This document shows positions 27,882 through 40,100 of a DNA stretch of 64,000 bases, one piece after another (positions within the stretch are counted from its first letter, which is position 1; each line of letters opens with the position of its first letter). Position numbers and translations under genes: made by a program. This DNA comes from Echinarachnius parma. Taxonomy: Eukaryota > Echinodermata > Echinoidea > Clypeasteroida > Echinarachniidae. The DNA lies in contig JBAMJV010002975.1 of NCBI GenBank assembly GCA_037951105.1, positions 62,001 through 126,000 on the forward strand, written 5' to 3'. A model generated the notes under the pieces. That model did not search any database and was not told the origin of the DNA. It was given only the letters and a program-made list of their open reading frames with translations.

Positions 27882-28149
27882 TTATATCATGTTAACAATT
27901 CCGATTCCACCTGCCCCAGCCCTCTCAAGGGCATCTTGTAGGTCACGCTGATGACCTCCCGTTCTTGTCTTCCAATCTGCAAGAACTTTCCGCGTGGCTC
28001 TTGCGAAGTCGTAAGTGTACCCAGCTAATACGGCTTCGGCTTCGTTGTAGTCCTTGCCGGCAAGATGGCGGCAGAGCTTGTGGAATTTGTTGTGAGGGAA
28101 CCTCTCTGACAGGTCATCAAGCTCATCCTCCGTCACCAACGTTGCGGAC
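27882..28149 (-). CDS. Coding exon 8: death domain and stop codon
   Basis: 88 residues and TAA. Reads SATLVTEDELDDLSERF..., ...FHKLCRHLAGKDY..., ...ATRKVLADWKTRTGG..., ...LQDALERAGAGGIGIVNMI. The six-helix death-domain pattern is visible, with the conserved Trp of helix 5 (LADWKTRTG) and the closing LxxALERAG. The acceptor is taccactgcag before 28149, phase 2. Death domains make homotypic contacts in apoptotic and NF-kB signalling platforms. The domain follows UPA as in PIDD, UNC5 and ankyrins. It could belong to a separate gene, but the same strand and matching phase argue that it is the last exon of the ankyrin gene. Confidence 0.9.
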
Positions 28150-31100
28150 CTGCAGTGGTAAGGTAATTCAAAAATTTCGATTTCCAATACACGACTCGTT
28201 GTAATAATTATAATCATTATAATAATGTTCTCCACCGCGGTACAGCGCTAAAAAGAGCTGTTATTATTGTCAGCGGACAACATATCAGAGGCATTATGTA
28301 TTCTCGTCATTGCTACTGACTTCCCTCACCATGGACTAAAACAGTTTCTATGATAAAAACGGCTCCACGCTGAGCTCAGAGCCGCTTGCAAGCTTGATTG
28401 ACTAGTTGTTGTTGTCGTTTTAAGTTTATTGGCGTTCTTCATTCATTTTGAATATTTACGCCAACCTTGTTTTATTTTCTTCTTTCTTTTGTCTTATTCA
28501 TTTCAACTCAAAGTAATTGCTCCTTTAAACATATATATAATATGTATATTTTATTTTTATATATACGTTTTATTTTTTTCGTCATATAAACAAGACCAAA
28601 ATTTAATTATATCGAGAATATAAATGTGGGGAATCAATCTCTTTTCCTTGTCCGCTTTCTAGGTATCATCTGGCCAATCCGGCTCCGTATGTCGAGCAGA
28701 CTTCTCAGCTTTTATGGCCTAGGCCCCTCCGATACACAGGCAAGGCAGGTCAATTCCATATTTGTTTTCTTCTCATAACCGAAATACCAACATACCACAA
28801 TTTTATATTCATATAATATTTCATAAATACAATACAAGAGTAGAGCAAAACAGATTGGCCTAATGACATAATCTATCGATGCTCTTTGGTGAGCTAGAAC
28901 TTCAGATTTCAACAAAAATACAATATGATCTTGATGTGTAATTCGACATTCACACATCAACATTGCTCGCTCAATCAAATATTGAGGGCGTATGTTGTAT
29001 GCTAGTCTCTGAACAAGGAAACATCTCTAGAATAGTGTTCTTATTGTATTATTTTGTTGTCAGAGCTCCCGTATATAAATAATTATACAAAACTTACATT
29101 CGCTATAATTATATACTCATGGGAGACTAAAATGCAAAGGTATGCATGAGAAGAGATGAGGAAAATAATAATAATAATAATAATCTCGATTTATATAGCG
29201 CCTAATATGATTGATAATCATCAAAAAAGAATTGTGTAGGTCCATTTGGGACCATTTCCGGCACGAGAGAGGGGAAATGCTTCTAGAATATGTTGCAAGT
29301 TGAAACATGGTGATTGGCAATACATTCTTTAAGAAACTAGATGACAGATATTGGACATAGGAAAGTCCTATTACGATTGATAACATTATTACTGAGCAGA
29401 ACAGCACATTGGTGGATACTAAAGGTCATACTAAAGGTCGACACAGGCAGTAATTACAGATTTGTGGTTCAAAAATATGTTTATAAAACAATTCATGATA
29501 ATTACTGCTAATAATCATTCATGTCTCTGCAGAAATAGTTGAAGACGAGGTATATTTTCGAAGGTACCTTGCCACCCCTAGACAATAGATCAGAGGCTCC
29601 TTCTGCAAAGCAGCAAATTTACAGCATGAGGCTAACTGCTGATTCTTCAAGTCAGGATAACATTGTCTAGAAACATCTAATTTCATAACTCTTTGATGGT
29701 ATGAACTACCCAAAATGTTCTGTGTACATAATCATGAAATGTATTTGGGGTATTCCCTTTAACTATTGCAGCAATATGTATTAAAACTGTAAGGGGTGTA
29801 CGTTGAAACACCCACCTGTGCCAACACATCTAGAGAAATTAAGTTTGTAGTTTGTGCTTCATTAAAAACATACACATGTATGGTGTCTGTCGAACTTACC
29901 GCCCTATTTCTCTCGGAGGAGAGTCATCAGGATGATTTGATGAAATCCCCGGTGATGTCTCAGAATAGGGTGCTGTAGAAATATAATGAAAATACATAGG
30001 AACAGTATTCGCCTAATCATTAAGAATAAGAAAGTAGCCAAATATGTCACTCACCTCAATCTTTAAATAATAGTTCAGTTTGGTATAGAGGGCGCTACAA
30101 GGAAACAGAAATTTGTGAGATTTTAAAGAGCATCTATTATATTAATAAGGGTAGCTTCAACACGAGATAGCCTCACCCCGAGGATTCGGCGACTCCCCGT
30201 CGCGATCGAAGGATATACGTTTTGCGGAGGACAACACAGTATTCGCAAGTCGTCCCCGCCCCGCGGTCGTCGTCCAGAAAAAGGAAAAGGGAAAGTCAGC
30301 AATGTCCGCATTGCCCGTTTAAGACGCCGAGCATTGACTAACGATTTACCGGCGCAACTTTGTTTGACGAATATAAAACGGAGTTTAAAAAGCAAGATAT
30401 ATATTACGAAACATATTCAAAGTTTACGAGATGCAAATATATCCAGTGTAGATAAATATCGATATTATTATCACGCGAATGGTCGGTATGATCCGTAAGT
30501 CTTAAATTGACAACGCAAGGTGCCATGTATTGGTAGTGTAATATTCGTAAGGTTCAGTAATTGCAATTAAAGCACCGTCGGCCCGGAGGGGCCCCTCAAC
30601 TATATTGCTGTACACACGCGCGACCATAAAACGCGTAAAAAGGGTACTTTTTGCCGATCATGGCGCGTCACGCGCGTCACGCGTTTAGGGTGTCAAAAAG
30701 GCCAAAATCAGAAAAAGGTATGTTTGTGGAGTTAAACAAATACGCGTTTAGGGTATCTTTTTCTCCAAACTTGTTTCCCGGACTTGTCTGGAGTTTGCCG
30801 GGGATTTTGTGCGACTTCGAATGATCTCGGGAATGTCCCTTGATCGCGCGATCATATCCGCCCCCCGCCCCCCTCCACCATTCCCAGGTCCCCGCTTAAA
30901 GGGATAGTTGAGTTTTGGTAGAGAGGGCGCTAGACTACTTTTTTTTTTGTGAGGTAATGAAAAACTGAGTGTAAAATTTGAAAGAGCATAATATTTAAAT
31001 AATAAAATCATCTTTGTTTGATCAAAATCGGTTCAGAGACGGCTGAAATATCCATAAATATAACAATTTGTAATAAAGCTGGGGCCCCAGGTTTATTAGA

Positions 31101-34100
31101 GAATTTTGAACCAGCCGTTAAAAATTCAAAAAAATGCTTCCTCTTTTCAAAAAGTTACAAATAGGTATTTAAATTGTTGTTGGTTATTTCTCTATCTAAT
31201 CACTATTTCAACAAAACATCACATGCACAATATTTTATTCAAAATGGTTGAAACCGATGAGTGTTTAGAGAGCGCCCTCTTACGTTTTAACGGCTCTTTT
31301 TGAATGATAACATGATCTTTACTACGTCATTTGTAATTTTGTGTTCCTTTCTAGTTATTACTATTAGTTTGTAATGTAATGATGTAGGTTTTGGTTACGA
31401 AAATTCAGTTTCACCAAAACTGTACTCTCCTTACCAGAACTCAAATATCCCTTTAAGCTCCGCATGTATCCAGGGCCCAGATATCAGCTGCATGCATAAC
31501 TGTACGTACGTCGATGTACGTACGTAGATGTACACCGTGTCTCAACCATTACACAGCATCATTTTGCATGAAATGAAATGTAAATCGGAATTTCCTTTTC
31601 AATAATAAAATTGTATACAAATGGTCTAGTTTGATGCCACGCATTTATAATCGCAGTGTTTTTATGTTTGGCGATTCGGACTGCGTGCGCGCGCGGACGA
31701 TTTTTAGATGCACTTTTCTAGGCCAATGAGCGGCTCCCCTCGGCCAAAGGCGGCTTTTTAATTTTTCTTACACCGGAATAGTTTTTTTTCGTTAATTTTT
31801 TCTTTGGGGGTATTTTCAACTCATCTAGATTACATTTGAAAAGTTTCAACCCCATTCGTTGGCTAGATTTTGATCACGAAATCCCTAAACATCCCGGTTC
31901 ATATTTTTTGTAAATAAATTATTCCACAATGTTTCAGAAACAAGACATGGTAGTTATCATTTGTTTTTATAGTAACTACACAAATATCTCGAGAGAGCGA
32001 TCCATTGTAGAAATACCTTGGCGTTGTCACATGCTGTATGAAATTGCAATTGGTATTATCAGAAATACAGTCAAACTTGCATAAGTTGAATCTGCTGGTA
32101 CTGATGAAAACATGAGCAACTTTTACTTTCAAATTCCACTTATATAACCAAAAAAAAAAAAAAAATAGATAATTCAAAATAGAGGCCTTTTGAATATCTT
32201 CAACTGAGGCAAAGTTTCAACTTAGTGTGAGGTTGAATGTACACTCAAAAAACAGAAGTGCTGTTTTTAGCACTTGGAGGGCTACATTCAGCACCTTTTC
32301 GGTGCTCGCATAGGGACAGCACCGCCTGTGCTAGTTTGGCACTAGTACAAGTGCTAGTTTAGCACCACCCTCGGCCAAAGGCGGCTTTTTAATTTTTCTT
32401 ACACCGGAATAGTTTTTTTTCGTTAATTTTTTCTTTGGGGGTATTTTCAACTCATCTAGATTACATTTGAAAAGTTTCAACCCCATTCGTTGGCTAGATT
32501 TTGATCACGAAATCCCTAAACATCCCGGTTCATATTTTTTGTAAATAAATTATTCCACAATGTTTCAGAAACAAGACATGGTAGTTATCATTTGTTTTTA
32601 TAGTAACTACACAAATATCTCGAGAGAGCGATCCATTGTAGAAATACCTTGGCGTTGTCACATGCTGTATGAAATTGCAATTGGTATTATCAGAAATACA
32701 GTCAAACTTGCATAAGTTGAATCTGCTGGTACTGATGAAAACATGAGCAACTTTTACTTTCAAATTCAACTTATATAACCAAACAAAAAATAAATAAATA
32801 GATAATCGGAAAATTAAACGAGATTTAAATGAAATTTAGATTGAAGTTTAATTATGATTCTACGAAGTATAGGCCTAATATGAGGAGTCAGGTAGGACGC
32901 ACATCTGTTGCGGCCGAAATAGCACCACATTTTTGTAGACAATAGGTTTTCTATTGATATGCAAATGAGCTCTCGCTCCCCCGTGTATATATACGCCGCG
33001 GTTTCGCGACAACGCCATTTTTCAAAGAAAAGGCTCGCCCAACTCCACAAGGGTACGGGTCTTATTACGCCATAGACGTGATAGAATATACGAATCCCTG
33101 GCACTCAAAGTGTAAAGAGTCTTCGATAAGTTTTATATCCCAGCCAATCCGACGGATAGTAGGGCGGGTACCTGACTCCTCATATTAGGCCTATACTTCG
33201 TAGAATCATAATTAAACTTCAATCTAAATTTCATTTAAATCTCGTTTAATTTTCCGATTCTACTTCGTATGGCCTAATGAATCGGAATCAGGTAGGACCT
33301 TCAAAGCCAGAGTTGGGGAGCTAATACTACGCACGACAGTAACCAGCATTGTCGTGCCCGATAGACAAGTCACGCGAACGGCCAAATCAAATCCATTCTA
33401 AATCAGTGCCCGTAAGAATACAGGTACATCAATACTTTAGCTTGCACTAATACAGCCATGATGTCCGCGCAAACATTTTCCACGAACGGACAAACGCGAC
33501 GCGTGCCGTGTGTCCGCGTGATGCTGCATACCTGTACAGTAATCTCGGGATCGAATAATACGATCCTCGGAATAAGGAGCTAGACCTCCAAATCAAAAAA
33601 GCTTTATCATTTAAATTGAACCAATATATTTCTCTTCCTCTGGTTGTTAACCACTGAAGTCGAGAGTGAGGGAGAGTCTAAACTCAAATATAAAACTACG
33701 AGATCTAAGCACGGTGTACCAAATAACCTTTATATTCCAATAAGGAAAAAAGACAGTATGATTCAACAATTCCGAATGTTCACGATCCCAACGGAACATG
33801 CAGTGCCATTGCACACGGAATCCATATATTATTTATGTGAGAAAAGCAGTGTTATTCTGAATTATAATGATTTTATCCGTACCATCATAGTGACAAGCAA
33901 AACACTTAACGTTTGGAAGGCCCTTTCAGCGAAAGCCCTTTCAGGCGGTTTCTCCGCCTGTCCGTAAGGATTGATCAATCCACTTTATACATCTATATTC
34001 TCCGACGACCCTAGCCCGAGTATACGGAACCAGCCATGAACGGGATAAGACAATAATGCCACTGACCCAAAAACGTATAGTATATTACATATTACAAATG

Positions 34101-37100
34101 AACGCAATATCACAAAGACGTTCGCCACACAAAAGGGCGGCACGATAACAAACGTATCGTTGACTATCAAGGCGACAAGATTGGCGCCGTTCTACCATGC
34201 TGCAATTGGATCCAAACATTGTGGCAATTAACCTTATGCCATCGACCTACTGATCATGCTGATGGCCTATGCTGACGCATACCGATGGGGCTTAAATTAA
34301 AATGCAGATAATGCTAACGTACCGGCGCCCAATATGAAAGTCGTACCGACGGTCCGAAATTACCAATTTCGAAAAAAAAACAACGAAAGTCACTCGAGGT
34401 TATTCCAAGTGTGTTGCCTCTAAAGTACCTTATACAAAAGGTACACACGACCGTTATATATACCAAAGCGGTCTTAATCAAGAGTGTATAATCAATAAAT
34501 CTGTGCCATCCGACCCGGAACGAGCCCAGCGATCACTCAAAACAAACTAACGTAAGATATTGTAGTAACCCCGAGATAAACAACTATCCGAAAGCTACAC
34601 CTGTCACGTGTAATGCGTCAACTATGCCAAGGAAATCGAATGTATACGCTTCCTTTGCAAAAGCAATTCGAAAAGTATTCAAACCAGCTTCTGTCCGCAC
34701 GTACGATTGACCAATGCTGAAACGCACATTGACACATGATTATGCAGTACTTCTAAAGAATGGATCATAAGGCGCTAGTTCCGATATAAACACGCCCTAA
34801 ACAAATTACGTAGGCGTAACGACTAGGGCATTGAATCACGATAATGCCAAATACTATATATATATATAGATCGATCACCTGGCGTCAAAAACGCCAATCA
34901 ATAGATCACGGCAAATAATCTAGTTCCGCAAATTGATTAGCACGAACGACTGCCGAATCTCCGTCATCGTTAGTATGAATAAAATACTGCAACACTCAAT
35001 CCATTATAGCGGGACGATAACACACAACCGTCAATACAGATACGTGTCGGCATTACCGTGCCTAAACAGAACGCATTGTTCAGATTCGACTGTCAATTGT
35101 CGCAACCTATGATATAGGGGCAACAAAGTATGTTCACACCTTGAACATTGTTCACTCATGTCCACTTTGTATTGCTATAGAAATGAACGATACTGCTGTC
35201 ATGCAGAACAGATAATGAGGTGTTCTCAAACTAAAATATCCACCTACTCGGATATTCATCCTTTCAAATCGGAACACATAACAGGGCGAAGCAACACGAA
35301 CAAAAGGAGTGGTATGGTGATAATCTTCTCGCCTGATGAACTACCCTGGAATGCGACAACTATAAGACAAATGCGGGTGGAATGTGTCGTGCTTAGCACG
35401 CCACCGCTTCATAAGGTTAAGTCAGACGGGTCCACCATCATGTCTTGGCACTATAACATGAGCTCTCAGCCGTAATGTCTTCAGAGAGGTATCCTTTCCA
35501 GAACCACTTAGTCAGCTTACTTTGCATTGTTTGGTAATGAAAAACGTCCGGTTTACCCTTGACAATGGCTTGCCTAATTCTGGCAAAGTCAAAAGGCATA
35601 AGAATAGTGTGTAATTCCACTAAGACATGAGAACAATTTACATCATAGGGGAGGACCCCTGTACTCATATCGTGAAACTAGGCACGGATGACCGGAGATA
35701 AAACTGTACACCTTCACACAATACAACTGCACGAACATCAAGACCGCACATACCGGGCCGGGAGCTTTAGCATTCATACTAAGAGGCGCCCCATTGATAA
35801 CATTCAATAGCAAGTATCCATGGCTACGTGCGCCAAAAAGCGAGCAATAGACTGACACGCGCCCAGGGCGGGGCATTGGCTCACAGCCAAACGCCCTTGT
35901 ATTGTAATTCCTCTTACAATTTAGACGAGCAAAATTATCCGTCTTCAAGCCAAACAAATGACCCGTCATAATCCGCGTGGACATACCACGATCCGCCCAA
36001 ATAAAGGCTCCTTGAAATGGTCGACACGTCGACAAATGACTTATCAAAGGATGGAGCGTCGTTAAGCTGAACGACGGTAACGATGATGGCACCAAATTAG
36101 ATATGGTGCATAAAATGAATACTGAACCGCATATCAAATCACCTTAACAATCTGTGATGGTCATATACCGCATTTCCCATGACAGTATGTTTAAACGAAA
36201 ACATGATAATCAAGATGGCGGCTGGGCTAAAATTCAGGTTCGGGTAATCAGATACCTTTCAGCACGTATATACATGCCAGTATAGTCATATTGTTTTAAA
36301 CCCACGACAGCCAAGCTGGCTGGTAGGCTAAAATTCAGTTTCCGATACCGAAAACACTGGCGCCCGGCAAATAGGGCAAAACTGATATCCTGTGCCCATT
36401 CAAAGGTCGACACCATGATTGGTGCGCCCGGCATCTCACGGTATACACAAGTCGACAGAACTAGCCGTAAAATGGTCAGCGCAAATGCGTCAAACTGTAA
36501 ATATTAAGTACATGGCCGTAATAAAATTCATCCATTACACCACCATGTGTAAGTTGGGCATAGACAGTATATAAAATAAGGCACTATGTATCATTATCGG
36601 TTCTAGAATAACCAATTCCAATTCAGGCACAAATGGCCATAATGTAGTATAATCATTTACGACCATTCCCTGTCCGTATATACTCCGCTTCATCGTTGCA
36701 TCAAAGTGACCGAACGGTCTCTATCTCACGACTGCAGCGGCCACTTGCCGTGAGTATACCGTGGATATGGGCCCCGGTTCATAGAACCATCTGATCACAC
36801 ATCGACCAAGTGGGGTTGTAACATGGCATGTAACATCATGTAACATCAAATACATTACCATTATTCCTTTCGGTCGATAACTATGGTGTGTGGGATAAAC
36901 ATCACTCCGAATGAAAGAGCCCATTCGAGTCCACATGCATGTACATGTATAATATAACATCGCCTTATTTCAGGCCGGGATATATCTCAGATAACCCTCA
37001 TCTAGTAGCCATTCCATGGCTTTCCATACCAATATACAGCCTAGGCTAATACAGTAGCCGGCTCAATCGAAAGAGGCCCAAAGCGGCTTCATGGCTCTAC

Positions 37101-40100
37101 CTCAAAGGGAGCTGTGTACATGCTGGCCTTTATAACAATAAGGTAGATAAAACCCTCATGTCGATTCCATCTCCATCCAAGCTCCTGGTATCTCGATCGG
37201 CTAAGGCCCCGTACTCCGGTTCCAGCAGCGGGTAGACCTATCATCAGCGGTGGGTAAATCGGGTAAATCCAGCACCCAGCGACGGGTAGATCCAGCATCA
37301 GCGACGGGAGATCCAGGCATCATCAGCGGGTGTATTCGATGGCCGATTTTGACGTACAGATTCTCAGCTGGTCCCCTGACGGGGCATACAGGTAGCGGTT
37401 GGCCGTCTCTCCCCGGCCGCCTGATGGCACAATAGGGAGCTTCAGCTGATAGTAAACCTGGTCCCCTCGCGGGGCATACAGGCCTATCCACCCGGTCGCC
37501 TAACGGCGCATTAGGGTGTGCTGGTGAAAGTGTAACTTCAAGCCGGCGTAGTTAGCCAGTAGTAGAAAAGGCTTGAGTTGAAGACGAGGATTCGCCCAGA
37601 CGAGCGTGTAGAATAATCGGTGCTACTCGGCTACACACAAATATACAATGGCGTTGTCGCGAAACCGCGGCGTATATATACACGGGGAGCGAGAGCTCAT
37701 TTGCATATCAATAGAAAACCTATTGTCTACAAAAATGTGGTGCTATTTCGGCCGCAACAGATGTGCGTCCTACCTGATTCCGATTCATTAGGCCATACGA
37801 AGTAGAATTCAAAATAGAGGCCTTTTGAATATCTTCAACTGAGGCAAAGTTTCAACTTAGTGTGAGGTTGACTGTACACTCAAAAAACAGAAGTGCTGTT
37901 TTTAGCACTTGGAGGGCTACATTCAGCACCTTTTCGGTGCTCGCATAGGGACAGCACCGCCTGTGCTGGTTTGGCACTAGTACAAGTGCTAGTTTAGCAC
38001 CACTTGAGGTGTTACCGAATTTGCACTTTTGGTGCTGAGAAATCCACATTGTGTGTGATGAATAAAACCCATAGTGCTCAAAGATAATACGGGGGGAGGG
38101 GTGGCTTCCGTTAACTCGGAACTTAATTTAGCTCATATGTATTTCGTGGTAAAAGAAGCAGGATAAAGATGTCCGATAGTAGTATTCAAACCTTGGATCC
38201 CACGCGTCCAAGTCAGACGCGATACCGACTGAGCTAACAAGCATCACGGGAAGCCGAATGCACTCTAACGAAAGTATCATACAGTTTCTATTGTTACGAA
38301 TTTAGCACGTTGTGGTGCTGTTCTCACAGCACCAGTTTTCAGCACCGATCTTTTAGCACCTCGTAGACTTTTATTCACTACTTACACTTGTAGTGCTAAA
38401 TTAGCTCCTCCAGGTGCACGATCGCGAGCAGCACTCGTTTTTTAGCACCTTCATTTTTAGAGTGTAAAGTTCTTATTGACAAGTACATGTACATTAGAGG
38501 TTTATTTAAAGGGGACCACCAGGCAAAGAACAACACATAATTATATGTTTTGGTACCGTTTTGTGATATCAAATAGATACCCAACATTTTGCAAAGGGTT
38601 GTGTAATTCATAAACAAAGCAATTAATTTCCACCACTTACGGAACCACTACTATTTCCTGGTTCCATTCGGGCCAATCATTTGCGAGTGCGCCAATGCTA
38701 TTCACGCGTACGTTTGTAGACAATAGATTCCCGGGCGATTCGTTCGCACTGCACACATTAGTCTTCGCAATTCAGACCGCATGAATGCATGCTTTAGAAT
38801 GGTGATGCGTTTTCCAATTACTGTATATATTTTTTTCTGGAAACATATTTTTGAGAACTTATTGATGGAATGGAATACTAAAGATGTTACCTTTCATTTG
38901 TAAGAATATAATATTTTTTGGGTGGTGGTACCCTTTAAGGTAGACCTTGTTTAGGGTTAAATGTTTAAGGTAGTTAAACATTTCCATTATTTTTAGAGGT
39001 TTAATTGAGAGCAATTGACGTAGACCTTGTTTAGGGGTATGTTTTAGGGGTTATACTTGTTTAGGGGGCAAAATTGTCAAAAAAGCACGCGAAAATACTT
39101 GAATAGGGTATAAATTTGACCAATGGATAAAACTTGTTTAGGGTGGGTTTGAAAAACCTGTGGTCGCGCGTGTGTACAGCAATATAGTTGAGTGGGCCCC
39201 CCGGGACCGTCGGCTAATACATGCCCGGTGTTTATTTGCATTCTCGACTAATCCTGCAACACTCGCTCCATGTCTTTAGTTGGAATATCGCCACCCTGTG
39301 GCGAAATGTGTTTGATACAAAATAATTCTAAAGAGTCTGATTTTGTTAAATGCATGAAGAGACAGCTATAAGCATTCCCTACAACCATATTATTCCCGGG
39401 TTTCACATTATGATAAACGTATAACAAGGGATGATCCTGAAATTGAAATTAAACTTTTAGGACAAAATCCTGCGAATTGGAAAACGGGAGAAGGAGATGA
39501 CCTACTAACTTCGCAAGAAAAGAGAAAACAACAAAAATCGAGTCCATATTGTATTTAATTAGTTTGTCATGCATATAATTTCATCATATTTTCATTATTA
39601 TTATTGTTAACATTTAAACAGAGTGTACCGGGGATATCCGATGGGTCGGGGTTTATTATGTTCACTGACAGGATGTGTACCGCAATGACATGTGCAAGAG
39701 CGAGGTGGGGAGGGGTAAAACGCCCGCGTCTTTTTCATCTTTTCAAGTTTTAGTAGAGAGGGCGCTACACAAAATAATTTAGATAATGAAAAACTGAGTG
39801 TCAAATTTTAATGGCATAATAAACTTTATTTGATCAAAATAGGTTCAGAAACGGCTGAAATATCCATAAACATAACCATTTGTATTAAATGTGGGGCCCC
39901 ACAATTAAGTATTCAATAATTTTGAACCAGCGGTTAAAAAATTTTTTTATTTTTTTTTAGATATTTGTCGATTATCTCTCTATCTAATCACCATTTCAAC
40001 AAAACATCACATGCACAATTATGTGTCATGCAGGCAATTGGAGTCGCGGGGAAGTGGGGGGGGGGGGGGGGGGGGGGAGGGTCAGCGGCGAAGCTACTAT

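Larger units (their letters stand above)
32807..37808. mobile_element. 5-kb insertion with inverted ends and a 450-bp fold-back at its left
   Basis: Left unit 32807-33256 has perfect 88-base inverted ends (32807-32894 and 33169-33256). The larger unit 33257-37808 has perfect 42-base inverted ends starting ATTCTACTTCGTATGGCC. The left unit's end-plus-promoter segment (32852-33020) also matches the right end inverted. AAT occurs at both outer junctions, as a 3-bp target duplication or as part of the end. The interior (33.3-37.6 kb) is less AT-rich than its surroundings, with short frames up to 164 codons and GC-rich repeats at 37170-37520. No transposase or reverse transcriptase was recognised, so the class is unassigned. 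Confidence 0.7.

Noticed and set aside
28650-28748. GC-richer patch with a good plus-strand acceptor (ccttgtccgctttctag)
   Set aside because: Downstream donor is weak and the peptide is unrecognised.
29527-29585. Minus-strand 35-base segment with acceptor tttgctgctttgcag and donor AAG|GTACCT
   Set aside because: Phase in 1 and out 0 does not lead into the death-domain exon; exon 29972-29900 fits both sides.
33644-36137. Frames of 105-164 codons inside the 5-kb element
   Set aside because: None shows transposase, reverse transcriptase or recombinase motifs, and the frames overlap on both strands.
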